NCBI GenBank assembly: GCA_016204975.1
Contig: JACQJP010000041.1
Location: forward strand, 1-48,490
Source of the DNA: Elusimicrobiota bacterium
Lineage (GTDB): Bacteria; Elusimicrobiota; Elusimicrobia; JACQJP01
Length of the DNA: 48,490 bases
Reading direction: 5' to 3'
The translations under genes were made by a program, and so were the position numbers. Positions 47,437 to 48,490 of this stretch are shown one piece after another. Numbering within the stretch: position 1 is the stretch's first letter; every line of letters begins with the position of its first letter. Under the pieces are notes generated by a model. It saw only the letters and a list, made by a program, of their open reading frames with translations, did no database searches and was not told the DNA's origin.

Positions 47437-48200
47437 CGGACAATCCCCAAGAGATCCTCTTCCACTTCTGCTTTAAGTTTCTCAAACATTCGAGGATCTC
47501 TATAAATATCCATTAGGTTGCCTGAAAGATAGGGCGACACCTGCTCCTTAAAATCCTGGTGGGTAAACCTTGAGGCTTTCTTTGCCGCCTGCTCCAGCTC
47601 CGATTGTTTCACTCTATCCCTCAAATGATCCGGCTTAACCAAGAGTGTTCGAAGCAGATGGCGCAGATCAAACAAATCCCGCACCGCATAGCGGGAGGAA
47701 GATGCCAAAGCGGATATCTTTTGCGCCGACATGGAAATCGCATCGTAGAATTGAACCGCAAAGGGGGGCATTTTATATCGGCCCAACAGCTCCGCATCGG
47801 GAATGCCCGTAGTGTAGGCAACCTTTTCGTTCCGCCGGCTGAACGCAATCTTGGTGGGCAACGAATCGCCCCCCTCAAGATAAAGAGAGACTTTCCACCG
47901 CTGGGTTGTCTCCGTCTGCTTGGGCTGCCTGAATGAAATCCGGCCGACCCCTTGGGAAGTCAAGGAGGCAACAAAAGCCCTGCTCTCCAGAATGGAATTC
48001 ACCCCTTTCTTGAGCGTCGCCATCCTAACCTTGCTCACAATATCCAAATCCACGTCTTGAGACAACCGCGCGGAACGGTGGAAAAAACGCAGGCAGATAC
48101 CCCCCTTCACCGCATAGGCTCTCCCAGAGAGCCGGAGACTCAGGTGGCGGAGAAAAACCAGATGGAAAAACTCCCTAAGCTCGAAGGAACGGAGTGGCAT
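47433..48200 (-). CDS. AbiEii-type nucleotidyltransferase toxin
   Basis: The 255-residue protein belongs to the AbiEii/MenT nucleotidyltransferase group: FFHLVFLRHLSLRLSGRAY, then KGGICLRFF and the catalytic RLSQDVDLDIV, with a later YDAISMSAQKISAL. These toxins add nucleotides to tRNA or other targets. I chose ATG 48200, because a strong promoter overlaps the longer candidates at 48233 and 48224, and homologues begin close to this point. It is followed by the AbiEi gene with a 4-base overlap. Confidence 0.87.
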   Translation of the reverse strand: MPLRSFELREFFHLVFLRHLSLRLSGRAYAVKGGICLRFFHRSARLSQDVDLDIVSKVRMATLKKGVNSILESRAFVASLTSQGVGRISFRQPKQTETTQRWKVSLYLEGGDSLPTKIAFSRRNEKVAYTTGIPDAELLGRYKMPPFAVQFYDAISMSAQKISALASSSRYAVRDLFDLRHLLRTLLVKPDHLRDRVKQSELEQAAKKASRFTHQDFKEQVSPYLSGNLMDIYRDPRMFEKLKAEVEEDLLGIVR

Positions 48201-48212
48201 ATCCTGATCCTT

Positions 48213-48242
48213 ATTATAATACATAATTGCCATATTTGTCAA
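48213..48242 (-). promoter_or_regulatory. Consensus sigma-70 promoter of the AbiEii/AbiEi operon
   Basis: On the minus strand TTGACA (48237-48242) and TATAAT (48213-48218) are perfect hexamers with an 18-base spacer. The start would be near 48206, only six bases before ATG 48200, so the leader is almost absent. The 200 bases to the right hold no gene I can support. Confidence 0.75.
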
Positions 48243-48473
48243 TTTCTTAATATTTAATAAATAGTGCCGGAGAGAGAGAACCTCTTTGCAAATGCGGGAG
48301 AGCACACCTCGTCTCTGTAATTGACAAGGGGGCTTCCCCCAGGCTGGCCCCGGCAAAAACTTCACAAAGAATTCGCAAGGAATTCGTGAAATTTTCAAAA
48401 AGGTATGTTATCCTACCTCCTGTTTCCCGAACGCGTTGGCTAGGCGCGACATAGTTTACGAGGAGGGACCACA

Positions 48474-48490
48474 TGGAAACGGGAGAATGG
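48474..48490 (+). CDS. Start of a plus-strand gene, cut by the window edge
   Basis: ATG 48474 is preceded by AGGAGGG at ideal spacing, and the first residues are METGEW. Too little is present to name it. It is divergent from the AbiEii operon. Confidence 0.6.

Noticed and set aside
48317-48340. Hairpin GGGGG-CTT-CCCCC as a terminator
   Set aside because: The stem is only five bases and is not followed by a T-tract on either strand.
1-48490. CRISPR array, rRNA operon or intact insertion sequence
   Set aside because: No regularly spaced repeats, rRNA signatures or transposase-like sequences were seen on either strand.

Overview
The window reads as the chromosome of a Gram-negative bacterium from a poorly characterised, probably uncultivated lineage with anaerobic or low-oxygen respiratory metabolism. 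The evidence is Tat-exported molybdopterin and iron-sulfur proteins, many c-type cytochromes, a System II cytochrome c maturation pair, an outer-membrane porin fused to a haem domain, ferredoxin-dependent 2-oxoacid oxidation and heterodisulfide-reductase-type proteins. I cannot name the phylum. The left 27 kb is visibly GC-rich and tightly packed on the minus strand, with many 4-base stop/start overlaps. The region from about 28 to 37.7 kb is looser, less GC-rich and mosaic.

Bases 1-9800 (minus strand) encode a cluster of FeoB, a DtxR-FeoA regulator, the four 2-oxoacid:ferredoxin oxidoreductase subunits (korDABC), a tandem HdrA with a C-terminal MvhD domain, and an HdrD-like protein cut by the window edge. 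Bases 9783-23046 (minus strand) encode a respiratory module related to alternative complex III: ResB and CcsA, a haem-porin fusion, two monohaem cytochromes, an SPFH protein, a pentahaem cytochrome, a molybdopterin-family protein, a four-cluster ferredoxin, two NrfD-type membrane subunits and another cytochrome. Directly upstream lies a three-gene regulatory operon (23155-27333): a RegB-like sensor kinase with a quinone-site-like motif, a divergent sigma-54 and a sigma-54 activator with an altered GAFTGA loop. I infer that it senses redox state and controls the respiratory genes.

Bases 27.4-31.5 kb hold small stress and accessory genes: a GDT1-type transporter, methyltransferase, hemerythrin, Fic protein, DsrE lipoprotein and double CDGSH protein. 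Bases 31.6-37.7 kb look like a decayed genomic island at the 3' end of tRNA-Asp. It carries recombinase-like fragments, a PIN/DUF433 pair, a possible nuclease, an ATPase with an internal stop codon and an HNH endonuclease.

Bases 38-46.6 kb form a signalling and motor region: an O-methyltransferase, a large sensor kinase, a motor operon (FliF/FliG-like fusion, MotA, MotB), a PhoB-type response regulator, a FlgO/CsgG-like protein and a receiver-GGDEF protein. The promoter of the FlgO-like gene carries three exactly phased 11-bp repeats of the kind bound by PhoB-type regulators. tRNA-Val lies near the start of this region, and tRNA-Glu and tRNA-Lys follow its end. The window closes with an AbiEi/AbiEii toxin-antitoxin pair and the first codons of a plus-strand gene.

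The two best candidates for undescribed systems are the RegB-like/sigma-54/activator operon coupled to its respiratory complex, and the membrane-anchored FliF-FliG fusion with its own stator.
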